Shown here: piece after piece, positions 1-9,172 of the stretch | How the letters are laid out: each line of letters opens with the position of its first letter | How positions within the stretch are numbered: the stretch's first letter is position 1 | Assembly (NCBI RefSeq): GCF_000384215.1 | Contig: NZ_KB913032.1 | Span: 9,261,605-9,325,604 of the forward strand | Origin: Amycolatopsis alba DSM 44262 | GTDB taxonomy: Bacteria; Actinomycetota; Actinomycetes; Mycobacteriales; Pseudonocardiaceae | Reading direction: 5' to 3' | Length of the DNA: 64,000 nucleotides | Notes under the pieces: generated by a model | The model's input: only the letters and a program-made list of their open reading frames with translations | What the model was told of the DNA's origin: nothing | Databases searched by the model: none | Translations under genes and position numbers: made by a program

Positions 1-136
1 CCGTCGACTTGCCGGAACCGGACGGCCCGAGCATGGCCAGGGTCTCCCCTCTCGCCACGGTGAGATCCAGTGGCGAGAGGGCGGTCGTCCGGCCGAAGCG
101 GACGGACACCCCGCGGAACTCGACCGCCGGGGTCAT
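1..136 (-). CDS. ABC transporter ATP-binding protein (N-terminal fragment)
   Basis: Only the first 45 residues are inside the window; the gene runs off the left edge. The translation has the usual nucleotide-binding-domain opening (VEFRGVSVRFG) and a complete Walker A motif, GPSGSGKST, at residues 37-45. The ATG at 136 overlaps the stop of the upstream solute-binding lipoprotein gene by 4 bases (ATGA), so the two are translationally coupled. It is therefore very likely the ATPase of the importer served by that lipoprotein. By context the substrate would be an aminophosphonate; this is inference, since the fragment itself shows only an ABC ATPase. Confidence 0.9.
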   Translation of the reverse strand, partial: MTPAVEFRGVSVRFGRTTALSPLDLTVARGETLAMLGPSGSGKST

Positions 137-1152
137 CGGCCCACGGCCTTCTTGTACGCGACGAGGTCGGCGTCGAGCTTCGCGAGGACGGCGTTCCAGT
201 CGGGCTGCCAGATCTCGACGCCGTCGAGGGCGGCCTTCACCTTGTCCGCGCGCGGGCCGGACGGGGTGACGTCGGTCCGCGACGGGGCACCGAAGGCGTC
301 GACGGCCTTGCCCTGCACCTCGGGCGAGAGCAGGAAGTCCAGGAACTTCTTGGCGTTCTCGGCGTGCGGGGCGTTGTTCACGAGACCCGCGTAGTACGGG
401 AGGGCGAAGGTGGACCGCTTGCCCTGCGCGTCGGCCGGGAAGAAGATTTCGAAGCCACCGCTCTTCTCGATCGAGGCGAGGTTCATCTGCACGTCGCCGT
501 TGGCCACCAGGATCTCGGCTTTGGCCACCTTCGGCTGGAGCTTGCCGGTGGAGGACGACGGGCCGACGTTGTTGGCTTCGAGCTTCGCGAGGTAGTCGAG
601 CGCGCCCTGGTCGCCGAGGACGTGCTGGAGCTGCAGCAGGACCGCGGTGCCGTCGCCCGCCTCGCCGGGGGTGGAGTACTGGAGCTTGCCCTTGAGCGCC
701 GGGGCGAGGAGGTCGTCCCAGGTCTTGGGCGTGGCCTGCGGGTTGCGGATGAAGCTGAGGTAGTTGTTCATGACGGCGAAGTAGCGGCCCTGGCCGTCCT
801 TCTGCCCGGCGGGGACCTGGTCGATCCCGGCCGGTGCCGTGGTGGCGAGCAGGCCCTGCGACGCGGCCCGCTGGATGAACGGCGGGAGGGTGACCAGGAT
901 GTCGGCCTGGGTGTTGGCCTTCTCCTTCTCCACCCGCGAAGCGACCTCGCCAGAGCCCGCGGTCACGGCCTGGACGGTGATGCCGGTCTTGGCCTTGAAC
1001 TCCTCGATACGCTGGGCGTACCAGTCTTCGAGACCGTCCACTGTGTACAGCGTGACGGTCTGGTCGCCGGACGCGCCGCCGGCGGTACCGCCACAGGCGG
1101 CCAGGGTGAGAGTGAGCAGCCCGGCGAGGGCGGCGGCCGCGAGTTTCTTCAT
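133..1152 (-). CDS. Extracellular solute-binding lipoprotein of an ABC importer (2-aminoethylphosphonate/iron type)
   Basis: 339 residues. The chosen ATG at 1152 gives a clean lipoprotein signal (MKKL, hydrophobic core, LAAC with Cys20), which a longer open frame upstream would bury; an AAAAGGAG ribosome site lies just upstream. The mature part resembles family-1 periplasmic binding proteins of the iron/thiamine/2-aminoethylphosphonate group (YTVDGLEDWYAQRIEEFKAKTGI near the N-terminus). It should bind ligand outside the membrane and deliver it to the permease/ATPase that follows. It sits between a phosphonatase-like hydrolase and an ABC ATPase on the same strand, which makes an aminophosphonate the best guess for the ligand; the sequence alone does not prove the substrate. 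Confidence 0.85.
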   Translation of the reverse strand: MKKLAAAALAGLLTLTLAACGGTAGGASGDQTVTLYTVDGLEDWYAQRIEEFKAKTGITVQAVTAGSGEVASRVEKEKANTQADILVTLPPFIQRAASQGLLATTAPAGIDQVPAGQKDGQGRYFAVMNNYLSFIRNPQATPKTWDDLLAPALKGKLQYSTPGEAGDGTAVLLQLQHVLGDQGALDYLAKLEANNVGPSSSTGKLQPKVAKAEILVANGDVQMNLASIEKSGGFEIFFPADAQGKRSTFALPYYAGLVNNAPHAENAKKFLDFLLSPEVQGKAVDAFGAPSRTDVTPSGPRADKVKAALDGVEIWQPDWNAVLAKLDADLVAYKKAVGR

Positions 1153-1168
1153 GTCGTCAAAGCTCCTT

Positions 1169-1843
1169 TTAGGACAGCAGGGCGGGGAGGTCGCGGACGG
1201 ATTCGAGGACGTGGGTGGCGCCGGCGGCGTCGAGTTCCGGCTTCTTCGCCGATCCGGTGAGCACCCCGGCGACGATCGACGCCCCTGCGGAGAGCCCGGT
1301 CTGGACGTCGGAAGGGGTGTCACCGGCGACGGCGATCCGTCGGACGTCGGTGATTTCGAGCCGCAGCGCGGCGGTGAGGACGAGGTCGGGGAACGGGCGG
1401 CCGCGGACACCCTCGCCCGGCGCCAGCACGGTGTCGGCGAGGCCGTGCCAGCCCAGCGCGTCCAGGATCGCGTTCTGGGTGCTCGCGGCGAAACCGGTGG
1501 TGAGGGCGACCTTCACCCCTTGGGCGCGCAGCTGCTGGATCGTTTCCTCGGCACCGGGGATCGGTTCGCAGTGGCCGTCGGCGACGAGTTTTCCGTAGGC
1601 GTCCTGGAAGGCGGTGTTCGCGCGCTGGGCTCGTTCCTCGTCCCCGTCGAGCAAGGCGCGGAAGACGACGATCTTGGACTGGCCCATGGTTTCGACGACG
1701 TAGTCGACCATTCCGGCGTACCGGTTGTCCTCTTCGGACACTCCGACGGCGGCGATCGCGGCGGTGAAGGCGCGGATCACCAGGCCGTCGTCGGCGACGG
1801 TGGTGCCGGCCATGTCCAGGACGACGAGTTCGGTGTTCACCAT
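1169..1843 (-). CDS. Phosphonatase-like HAD hydrolase (PhnX-related)
   Basis: 224 residues, HAD superfamily. The first motif is VLDMAGTTV: Asp10 is the predicted nucleophile and the second acidic residue of ordinary HAD phosphatases is replaced by Ala12, as in phosphonoacetaldehyde hydrolase. The cap segment MGQSK carries Lys57, matching the Schiff-base lysine position of PhnX. These two features point to C-P bond cleavage on a phosphono-aldehyde and not simple phosphatase action. It overlaps the upstream oxidoreductase gene by 7 bases and is followed 16 bases later by the binding lipoprotein. The family (TIGR03351 type) is known to occur beside the FAD oxidoreductase found here. The exact substrate is unproven. 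Confidence 0.88.
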   Translation of the reverse strand: MVNTELVVLDMAGTTVADDGLVIRAFTAAIAAVGVSEEDNRYAGMVDYVVETMGQSKIVVFRALLDGDEERAQRANTAFQDAYGKLVADGHCEPIPGAEETIQQLRAQGVKVALTTGFAASTQNAILDALGWHGLADTVLAPGEGVRGRPFPDLVLTAALRLEITDVRRIAVAGDTPSDVQTGLSAGASIVAGVLTGSAKKPELDAAGATHVLESVRDLPALLS

Positions 1844-2949
1844 GAAAGCTCCTCGGCGGTGTCTTCGGCGATGGCGGGGGAACAGGTCATGCCCCGGCCG
1901 CCCGGCCCGGTGACGAGCCAGGCGTTGTCCGCGACGCGGGCGCGGTGGACGATCAGGGAGGTGTCGGTGGTCTGGGCGTAGACCCCGGCCCAGCGGCGGG
2001 CGATGCGCGGGAGCGGCCGTCCGAGCAGCGCCCCGGCGACCTCGGCCAGGTGGTCGTACGGGTCTTCGGTGGTGTCGAAGGAGAACGGCTCGTCGTACTC
2101 GTGGGTGTCGCCGATGGTCAGCGAGCCGTCGAGGCGCTGGACCATGAGCAGCTGCATCTTGTTGACCGCGGCGATCTCGCCCTGCGGCTGGCCCGCGTTG
2201 AGGCCGTCGAGCGCCTCGCCGCGGTACGCCGGGTAGTAGCGGAAGCTGTCCGCGTCGGCGACCGTGGTGGTGAGGGTTTCGCCGAGCGGCTCGGTCTGGG
2301 CCATCTGCAGCCGCACCCGGCGGACCGGGGTCGGTCCGGCGAGTTCCTTGACCAGGCCGCCGGTCCAGGCACCGGTGCACAGCACGACGACGTCGCCTTC
2401 GTGGGTTTCGCCCGTGTCGTCGACGACGCCGCGATCGGTCAGGTCGCGGATCTCGCGGCCGGGCACCCAGGTGTAGCGACCCGATTTCGCCAGTTCGGCA
2501 CGCAGGGCGGGCTGGGCGACGCGCGGTTCGACGGCGGCGTCGCGATCGCACCAGAGCGCGCCGAGGAAGTCGCCGCGCAGGGCCGGGTTCAGCTCACGGG
2601 TCTCGGCGGCGGTGAGCAGCTTGAAGCCGCGGTCCTCCGTGGTCGCGGCCGCGGCCTCGGCGACGGCGAGTTCGGCCTCCGTGCGGACGACGGTGAGAGA
2701 GCCGTTCGGCCGGAAGCCGATCCCCTCGACGCGTTCGCCGATGCGCTCCCACAGGACCCGTGCCCGCGCGGCCGTCTCCAGTTCGGGGCCACTGGCGCGG
2801 CCACCGACCCAGACCAGCCCGAAGTTGCGCACGGACGCGCCACGGGCCTCGGGTTCGCGTTCGATCTGGACGACGTCGTGGCCGCGTTCGACGGCCTGCC
2901 AGGCGTGCTGAGTGCCGAGCACTCCGCCGCCGATGATGAGGATTCGCAC
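1837..2949 (-). CDS. FAD-dependent amine oxidoreductase, HpnW-type (TIGR03364-like)
   Basis: 370 residues with a GTG start at 2949. The N-terminus holds an FAD-binding Rossmann motif, IIGGGVLG (residues 5-12), followed by ERE, as in DAO/sarcosine-oxidase-like flavoproteins (pfam01266). This clade is known to travel with the phosphonatase-like HAD protein that overlaps its 3' end here. The proposed role is oxidative deamination of an aminophosphonate close to 2-aminoethylphosphonate, giving the aldehyde that the hydrolase then cleaves. It is the first gene of a four-gene minus-strand operon (oxidase, hydrolase, binding lipoprotein, ATPase). Substrate assignment rests on the family and the neighbourhood. 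Confidence 0.85.
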   Translation of the reverse strand: MRILIIGGGVLGTQHAWQAVERGHDVVQIEREPEARGASVRNFGLVWVGGRASGPELETAARARVLWERIGERVEGIGFRPNGSLTVVRTEAELAVAEAAAATTEDRGFKLLTAAETRELNPALRGDFLGALWCDRDAAVEPRVAQPALRAELAKSGRYTWVPGREIRDLTDRGVVDDTGETHEGDVVVLCTGAWTGGLVKELAGPTPVRRVRLQMAQTEPLGETLTTTVADADSFRYYPAYRGEALDGLNAGQPQGEIAAVNKMQLLMVQRLDGSLTIGDTHEYDEPFSFDTTEDPYDHLAEVAGALLGRPLPRIARRWAGVYAQTTDTSLIVHRARVADNAWLVTGPGGRGMTCSPAIAEDTAEELSW

Positions 2950-3133
2950 ACCGCAGACGCTCGCCTGCGCGCACCAACGCTCCGTGACCGTCGCGCTAAC
3001 CCCAGGTGAAGGACCTCCGAAATGTGGACCAGACCTGTTATCTTTGCGTTACATTAAGCCCCGCGTTTCGCCCTCTGCTTGCGGTCGTTGAACCTGCAAC
3101 CACCGCATCCAGAGGACTAAATGCGGTAAGGGA
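2950..3133 (-). promoter_or_regulatory. Promoter region of the phosphonate-type operon
   Basis: 184-bp gap between the regulator gene and the oxidoreductase gene, both on the minus strand. Read on the minus strand it holds a -10-like GATAAC and an AT-richer patch around 3030-3060. On the plus strand TGTGGACCAGACCTG (3023-3037) is a loose direct repeat of GGACC/AGACC that could be the GntR-family operator. No convincing perfect palindrome is present, so the operator call is weak. Confidence 0.35.
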
Positions 3134-3910
3134 TCACTCCACCCGGCCGAGGCGGGTTTCGAAGGAGAGCCTGTCGCCCCGGAACAGCGACCGGACGCGC
3201 TCGAACGGAATCCCGTCCGGGCCCCAGGACGTCCGGTGCATCAACAGCATCGGCAGCGCCGGGTTCGTGCCGATCAGCAGCGCCTCCCGCGGCGTGGCGA
3301 GCACGGTCTCGACCCGCTCCTCCGCGCCGTCGAAGACCACGCCGAGCCTTTCCCGCAAACAGGCGTAGAGCGACTGTGTGGGATCGAACACATCCATGAG
3401 GGTCGGGAAACGCGCGGCGGTGAGATAGGTCGATTCCAGCCCGACCCGCTCGTCGTCGGCGAGCAGGACCCGCTCGATGTGGATGACGTCGTCGTCGGGA
3501 TCTATTTCCAGTTCCGAAGCCAGCGACGGACCCGCGTCCCGCCGTTCCAGCGAGATCAGATTCCGGCCCGGCTGAATGCCCTGCCTCCTGAGTCCTTCGG
3601 TGTAACTCACCAAGGCGAGCGGCTGGACGAGCTTGGGGCCCGCGACGTACGTGCCGCTCCCCTGCCTCCTGCTGAGCCGCCCTTCGAGCACGAGTTCGCC
3701 GACGGCCTGGCGGACCGTCGCGCGGGAAACCTCGAATCGTTCGGACAGTTCCCTTTCGGTGGGAAGTACCGCTCCCTGCCCTAATTCGGAGATCACGTCG
3801 AGCAGATCGACTTTGACCGCGTAATAGCGTGGAATACGGCCGTGCTCGGGAATTCCGTCCCGGACCGGGCCTTCGGCGGGCGGATGAACTCTGGGCGAAC
3901 GCGCTTTCAC
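3134..3910 (-). CDS. GntR/HutC-family transcriptional regulator
   Basis: 258 residues, GTG start at 3910. An N-terminal winged helix-turn-helix (about residues 28-90, core LPTERELSERFEVSRATVRQ) is followed by a UTRA-type ligand-binding domain (about 105-250), which defines the HutC subfamily. Such regulators usually repress a neighbouring catabolic or uptake operon and release DNA on binding the substrate or an intermediate. It lies directly upstream of, and on the same strand as, the phosphonate-type operon and is divergent from the APC permease gene 73 bases away, so it may control either or both. Phosphonate loci commonly carry this kind of regulator. Confidence 0.88.
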   Translation of the reverse strand: MKARSPRVHPPAEGPVRDGIPEHGRIPRYYAVKVDLLDVISELGQGAVLPTERELSERFEVSRATVRQAVGELVLEGRLSRRQGSGTYVAGPKLVQPLALVSYTEGLRRQGIQPGRNLISLERRDAGPSLASELEIDPDDDVIHIERVLLADDERVGLESTYLTAARFPTLMDVFDPTQSLYACLRERLGVVFDGAEERVETVLATPREALLIGTNPALPMLLMHRTSWGPDGIPFERVRSLFRGDRLSFETRLGRVE

Positions 3911-3983
3911 AATCCGAGATCCTAGGCCGATTCCACCGCGCCTGTACTGACCCGAACGAAGTGTTCATGCCACGCTCACACTC

Positions 3984-5231
3984 GTGGACGAAAAGGGCAC
4001 CCTCATTCGGCGGATCGGCACCCGCGACGCGGTCTTCATCGGACTCGGCTCGATGATCGGGGCGGGCGTCTTCGTCGCGTTCGCCCCGGCCGCCCGCGCC
4101 GCGGGGGCGTGGCTCCCGGCCGGGCTCGCCGTCGCGGCCGTGATCGCCTACTGCAACGCGACGTCCTCGGCCCGGCTGGCCGCGCTGTACCCCGCTTCCG
4201 GCGGGACCTACGTCTACGGCCGCGAACGGCTCGGCGAGTTCTGGGGTCACCTGGCGGGCTGGGGGTTCGTGGTCGGGAAGACGGCCAGCTGCGCGGCGAT
4301 GACCCTGACCGTCGTCACCTACGCCGCTCCCGGTCTCGGGCAGCCGTGGCGGAGCGTGTTCGCGGTGGCCGTCGTGGCGGCGCTGACCGGGCTGACCTAT
4401 CGCGGTGTCCAGCGCTCGGCGTTCGCGACCAGGGTGATCGTGTCCGTCACGCTGACGATCCTGGCGCTCGCGGTGGCCGCGATGCTCCTCGGCGGCACCT
4501 CGCGGCCGACCGCGGGCACGGTGATCACCCCCGGTGTCGGCGGGGTGCTCGAGGCAGCCGGTCTGCTGTTCTTCGCGTTCGCGGGCTACGCGCGGATCGC
4601 GACGCTGGGCGAGGAGGTCCGCGATCCGGCGCGCACCATCCCCCGCGCGGTGCCGATCGCGCTCGGGCTGGCGCTGGTCGTCTACGCCGTGCTCGCCTTC
4701 GTCCTGCTGTACCAGCTCGGGCCGGAGCTGCTGGGCCGCAGCCCGGACCCGATCGCGGAGGGGGTCGAGCGGTCGTCCTGGTCGTGGCTCACTCCCGCGG
4801 TGCGGGCGGGCGCCGTGCTCGCCGCGCTGGGCTCACTGCTCGCGCTCGTGCTGGGTGTCTCACGGACCACGCTGGCCATGGCGCGCGACGGGCACCTTCC
4901 CCGCGCCCTGAGCGCGGTGCATCCTCGCTTCGGCGTGCCGCACCGGGCAGAGGTGGCCGTCGGCGTCGTCGTCGCCCTGCTCGCGAGCACTCTCGATCTC
5001 CGCGGCGCGATCGGCTTCTCGTCCTTCGCTGTGCTCGCCTATTACGCCGTGGCGAACGCCAGCGCGCTCACCCTCCCCAAAGGTCGGGTGATCCCTGCTC
5101 TCGGCCTGCTCGGGTGCGGCGTGCTCGCATTCAGCCTTCCGGCGGTTTCGGTGCTCACCGGTTGCGGAGTATTGGCGCTAGGCGCTCTGGGCTACGCCAT
5201 TCGTCGGCAATTCACCGCGAACGTCCGTTAA
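3984..5231 (+). CDS. APC-family amino acid/amine permease
   Basis: 415 residues, GTG start. It begins with the typical APC opening (GLGSMIGAGVFVAFAPA near residue 20), the glycine-rich unwound part of the first helix that binds the substrate amino and carboxyl groups. About 11-12 hydrophobic segments follow through to the C-terminus, so it is an integral inner-membrane transporter. The FAGYARIATLGEEVRDPARTIPRAV stretch is the conserved loop region after helix 6 of basic amino acid/amine transporters. It is transcribed away from the GntR regulator. Its relation to the phosphonate operon is unknown; a proton-coupled amino acid or amine importer is the safest call. Confidence 0.85.
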   Translation: MDEKGTLIRRIGTRDAVFIGLGSMIGAGVFVAFAPAARAAGAWLPAGLAVAAVIAYCNATSSARLAALYPASGGTYVYGRERLGEFWGHLAGWGFVVGKTASCAAMTLTVVTYAAPGLGQPWRSVFAVAVVAALTGLTYRGVQRSAFATRVIVSVTLTILALAVAAMLLGGTSRPTAGTVITPGVGGVLEAAGLLFFAFAGYARIATLGEEVRDPARTIPRAVPIALGLALVVYAVLAFVLLYQLGPELLGRSPDPIAEGVERSSWSWLTPAVRAGAVLAALGSLLALVLGVSRTTLAMARDGHLPRALSAVHPRFGVPHRAEVAVGVVVALLASTLDLRGAIGFSSFAVLAYYAVANASALTLPKGRVIPALGLLGCGVLAFSLPAVSVLTGCGVLALGALGYAIRRQFTANVR

Positions 5232-5304
5232 TCACCACCATCGACCGAAAGATCCGAAGAAAGTCGGTTGTCCGGGCGTATGCGCACCTGCTGTAGTCAG
5301 ATAG

Positions 5305-6162
<858 letters not shown>

Positions 6163-6185
6163 TTTTCGTCGCACGGCATGCGCTG

Positions 6186-6225
6186 AAGGTCCCCTTCACC
6201 ACAACGACGTGGTGAAGGGGACCTT
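6186..6225 (+). terminator. Rho-independent-type terminator after the protease gene
   Basis: A perfect 17-bp inverted repeat (6186-6202 and 6209-6225, arm AAGGTCCCCTTCACCAC) with a 6-base loop is followed by CTTCTTT. It begins 24 bases after the protease stop. Confidence 0.8.
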
Positions 6226-6292
6226 CTTCTTTCGCATCGCACGCTGGGAAAGTCCCCTTCGGCTCACCTGCGAGCGTGCTGGAAGGTGTCGC

Positions 6293-6335
6293 GAAAGCCA
6301 CTTTAGCAACGTTCAAGGTTGCGAAAGTGGCTTTC
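6293..6335. repeat. Dispersed GAAAGCCACTTTC palindrome, copy 1
   Basis: Two 18-base arms (6293-6310 and 6318-6335) flank a 7-base loop; one mismatch. The right arm reads GTTGCGAAAGTGGCTTTC. The element lies between convergent genes (protease and nitronate-monooxygenase-like) and belongs to a family with four more copies in this window. Confidence 0.85.
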
Positions 6336-6404
6336 ACATCACCTCTCAGGCGACACGACCCGGCAGAGCAGAGGTGAAAGGGACTTTCACCCGCCCGGCC
6401 CGCG

Positions 6405-7511
6405 TCAGCGGGTCTTGTCCAAACGCGACAGTGCCTCTTCGTATCCCGAGACGAGTTCCGCGATCACGTCGGCGACCGGACGCACCCGGTCCATCCGCCC
6501 GACGATCTGCCCCACCGGCATCGAGACGACACTCGGGTCCGCCGCGTGGTGGATCCGGTTGTGCGCGTGGGAAACCAGCAGGTTCTGCAGCGGCATCGGC
6601 AGCGGTTCGGGCGCGTCGGGCGCGGCCCACGCCTCGGTCCACCGCGTTTTGAGCAGCCGCGCCGGTTTGCCGGTGTAGATCCGGGTACGGACGGTGTCGG
6701 ACGAGCCCGCCGCGACCAGCGCGCGTTGCATCGCCTCGGATTCCCCCATGGTCTGGAGGTATTCCTCGGTGGCGAGCCAGAAAGAGCCCATCCACACCCC
6801 GGACGCGCCCAGCGCGAGCGCCGCCGCGACCTGCCTTCCCGAGCCGATCCCGCCGGCGGCGAGCACCGGAACACGGTCGCCGACGGCGTCGGCCACCTCG
6901 GGCAGCAGGACCATCGACGCGATCTCGCCGGTGTGCCCGCCCGCCTCATACCCTTGCGCCACAACGATGTCGACGCCGTTGTCGACATGCCGGACGGCGT
7001 GCTCGGCCTTGCCTGCCAGTGCCGCGACCGGCACGCCTTTCGCGTGACACTGTTCGATGACGTCCACCGGCGGTGACCCCAGGGCGTTGGCGATCAACCG
7101 GATGGGGTGCTTCAGCGCGACCTCGACATGCGACCGGGCCACCGAATGCAGCCAGCCCAGCACGCCCGCGCGCTCGTCGGTGTCATCCGGCAGCGGCGGC
7201 ACCGCGAGATCGCGCAGCGTCCGCTCCACGAAGTCGCGATGCCCCTGCGGGATGTACTTCGCGAGATCGATCGACGTCCCTTCGGCCGGGATCTTCGCGG
7301 GCATCACGATGTCGACGCCGTACGGTTTGCCGTCGGTGTTCTCGTCCATCCAGGACAGGACGGAGTCGAGTTCGGCGGCGTCGTTGAACCGCACGCAACC
7401 GAGCACGCCCATTCCGCCCGCCCGGCTGATCGCCGCGGCGACGTGTTCGGACGGGGTGAACCCGACGATCGGCAGGTCGATCCCGAGCCGGTCACACAGA
7501 GACGTCCGCAT
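6405..7511 (-). CDS. Nitronate monooxygenase-like FMN enzyme (2-nitropropane dioxygenase family)
   Basis: 368 residues; the ATG at 7511 is chosen because the protein then starts with the family opening (LCDRLGIDLPIVG). It is an FMN-binding TIM barrel with the conserved QGYEAGGHTG segment near residue 190 that contacts flavin. The gene starts 10 bases after fadD19 on the same strand, so it should share the KstR-controlled promoter at 9149. It is related to ipdC (26258-27304), which is a reductase of sterol ring degradation and not a nitronate oxidase, so a sterol side-chain redox role is as likely as denitrification. The substrate cannot be read from the sequence. Confidence 0.85.
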   Translation of the reverse strand: MRTSLCDRLGIDLPIVGFTPSEHVAAAISRAGGMGVLGCVRFNDAAELDSVLSWMDENTDGKPYGVDIVMPAKIPAEGTSIDLAKYIPQGHRDFVERTLRDLAVPPLPDDTDERAGVLGWLHSVARSHVEVALKHPIRLIANALGSPPVDVIEQCHAKGVPVAALAGKAEHAVRHVDNGVDIVVAQGYEAGGHTGEIASMVLLPEVADAVGDRVPVLAAGGIGSGRQVAAALALGASGVWMGSFWLATEEYLQTMGESEAMQRALVAAGSSDTVRTRIYTGKPARLLKTRWTEAWAAPDAPEPLPMPLQNLLVSHAHNRIHHAADPSVVSMPVGQIVGRMDRVRPVADVIAELVSGYEEALSRLDKTR

Positions 7512-7521
7512 GAAACTCCTT

Positions 7522-9138
7522 TTACGCCGGTTGGATGGTGACGGGCTCGTGCTCGGCGGCGTAGCGCTGTGCCCAGGGATAGTCCGGTTTCCCGCTGGGC
7601 GACCGGCCGATCTCCTCGGCGAGCCAGAGGCTGCGCGGCACCTTGTACCCGGCGATCTCGGTCCGCACATGCGCTTCGAGCGCGGTGAAGTCCAGTTCCT
7701 TGCCTGCCCTCGGCTGGATCACCGCGGCCACGCGCTGGCCGAGCCGGTCGTCGGGGATGCCGATGACGAGCGCGTCGAAGACGTCCGGATGCGATTTCAG
7801 CGCGCCCTCGACTTCTTCCGGGTACACCTTTTCGCCGCCGGTGTTCACACACTGCGATCCCCGGCCGAGCAGCGTCACCGTGAGGTCTTCTTCGTAGCGC
7901 GCGTAGTCGCCGGGGACGACGTACCGCTTGCCGTCGATCTCGACGAAGATCTTCTCGGTCTTCGCGGGATCCTTGTAGTACCCGAGCGGGACGTGCCCGC
8001 GTCGCGCGATCAGCCCGATCGCGCCCGGTTTCGGCTCGACGAGCGCGCCGTCGTCGTCCACCAGGATCGCGTCCTTGCCGAAGTTGACCCGCGGCCCGGC
8101 CGAATGATCGCTGTCCTTGCTGACCATGCCGATGCCGGTGAACCCGCTTTCGGACGATCCGATCGCGTCGGTGATCACCACGTGCGGGAGCAGCGCCAGG
8201 AATTCCTGCTTCACCGACTGGGAGAACAGGGCGGCGTGACTCGACACCGCGACGATCGACGACGCGTCGTAGTCGCCCTCGCGGTAGGCGTCGATCAGCG
8301 GCCGCGCCATCGCGTCGCCGACGATGGTGAGCACCTGGACCTTGTTGTCCTGTACGGCTTTCCAGACCTCGTGCGCGTCGAACCGCGGCACGAACACCAC
8401 CGGGCTGCCGGTGAACAGCGCGCCGAACGCGGCCCACTGCGCGGCGCCGTGGATCAGCGGCGCGGCGGGGAGCCGGACCAGGCTGCCGGACTTGCCCTGT
8501 TCGGCGAGCGCCCATTCGTCCGGGACGTACTCGCCGGTGACGAAGTTGATGCCGCCGCCGAGCGCGCGCCAGATGTCCTCGTGGCGCCACAGGACGCCCT
8601 TGGGGTACCCGGTGGTCCCGCCGGTGTAGAGGATGTAGAGATCGTCGGCGCTGCGCTCGGCGAAGTCACGCTCGGGCGAGCCTTCGGCGAGCGCGGCTTC
8701 GTAGTCCACGCCGCCATAAGACGAGTAGTCGCCGTCGCTTCCGTCTTCGACAACGACAACGTGTTTCAGTTTCGGCGCCTCCGGGAGGACGGCGGCCACC
8801 TTGTCCGCATACGCGCGTTCGTGGACCAGCGCCACGAGGTCGGCGTTGTCGAACAGGTACCGCAGTTCGCCGTGGACGTACCGGTAGTTGACGTTGACCG
8901 CGATCGCGCGCAGCTTGTACGCGGCGATCATCGATTCCAGGGCCTCGATCGAGTTCCGGGAATAGACACCGATGTGGGAGCCAGGTCCCACGCCGTGTGC
9001 GGAGAGGTGGTGCGCCAGCCGGTTGGCGCGCTCTTCCAGTTCGGCGAAGGTGACCCGCCGATCGCCGCAGACGACCGCGATGCGCTCCGGCACGGCGTCG
9101 ACGGCGTGCTCGAGTAGATCCGCGATGTTGAGTGCCAC
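7522..9138 (-). CDS. fadD19: Sterol C24/C26 side-chain acyl-CoA synthetase FadD19
   Basis: 538 residues, GTG start at 9138. An ANL adenylate-forming enzyme: the ATP-binding loop YILYTGGTTGYPKG lies at about 168-181 and the C-terminal catalytic lysine at about 519 (SPSGKPDYPW). The opening ALNIADLLEHAVDAVPER and many internal blocks (ELRYLFDNADLVALVHERAYAD, IGSSESGF) match mycobacterial FadD19 (Rv3515c) as I recall it, and the divergent echA19 reproduces the Rv3515c-Rv3516 arrangement. It activates 3-oxo-4-cholestenoate or C24-branched side-chain acids to CoA thioesters. A KstR operator starts 11 bases upstream of the start codon, so the mRNA leader must be very short. Confidence 0.92.
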   Translation of the reverse strand: MALNIADLLEHAVDAVPERIAVVCGDRRVTFAELEERANRLAHHLSAHGVGPGSHIGVYSRNSIEALESMIAAYKLRAIAVNVNYRYVHGELRYLFDNADLVALVHERAYADKVAAVLPEAPKLKHVVVVEDGSDGDYSSYGGVDYEAALAEGSPERDFAERSADDLYILYTGGTTGYPKGVLWRHEDIWRALGGGINFVTGEYVPDEWALAEQGKSGSLVRLPAAPLIHGAAQWAAFGALFTGSPVVFVPRFDAHEVWKAVQDNKVQVLTIVGDAMARPLIDAYREGDYDASSIVAVSSHAALFSQSVKQEFLALLPHVVITDAIGSSESGFTGIGMVSKDSDHSAGPRVNFGKDAILVDDDGALVEPKPGAIGLIARRGHVPLGYYKDPAKTEKIFVEIDGKRYVVPGDYARYEEDLTVTLLGRGSQCVNTGGEKVYPEEVEGALKSHPDVFDALVIGIPDDRLGQRVAAVIQPRAGKELDFTALEAHVRTEIAGYKVPRSLWLAEEIGRSPSGKPDYPWAQRYAAEHEPVTIQPA

Positions 9139-9148
9139 GCCCCCAAAT

Positions 9149-9162
9149 TAGAACATGTTATC
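9149..9162. promoter_or_regulatory. KstR operator in the fadD19/echA19 divergent promoter
   Basis: TAGAACATGTTATC fits the KstR consensus TnnAACnnGTTnnA at every fixed position except the last. It lies between the start codons of fadD19 (9138) and echA19 (9173), so one site can repress both directions. Confidence 0.8.
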
Positions 9163-9172
9163 GTTCCGGGCA

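Noticed and set aside
1153..1410. N-terminal extension of the solute-binding lipoprotein
   Set aside because: The longer start would place about 86 low-complexity residues before a perfect lipoprotein signal peptide and overlap the hydrolase gene.
7057..9117. A 686-codon plus-strand open frame
   Set aside because: Antisense to fadD19 and the nitronate-monooxygenase-like gene; no family features.
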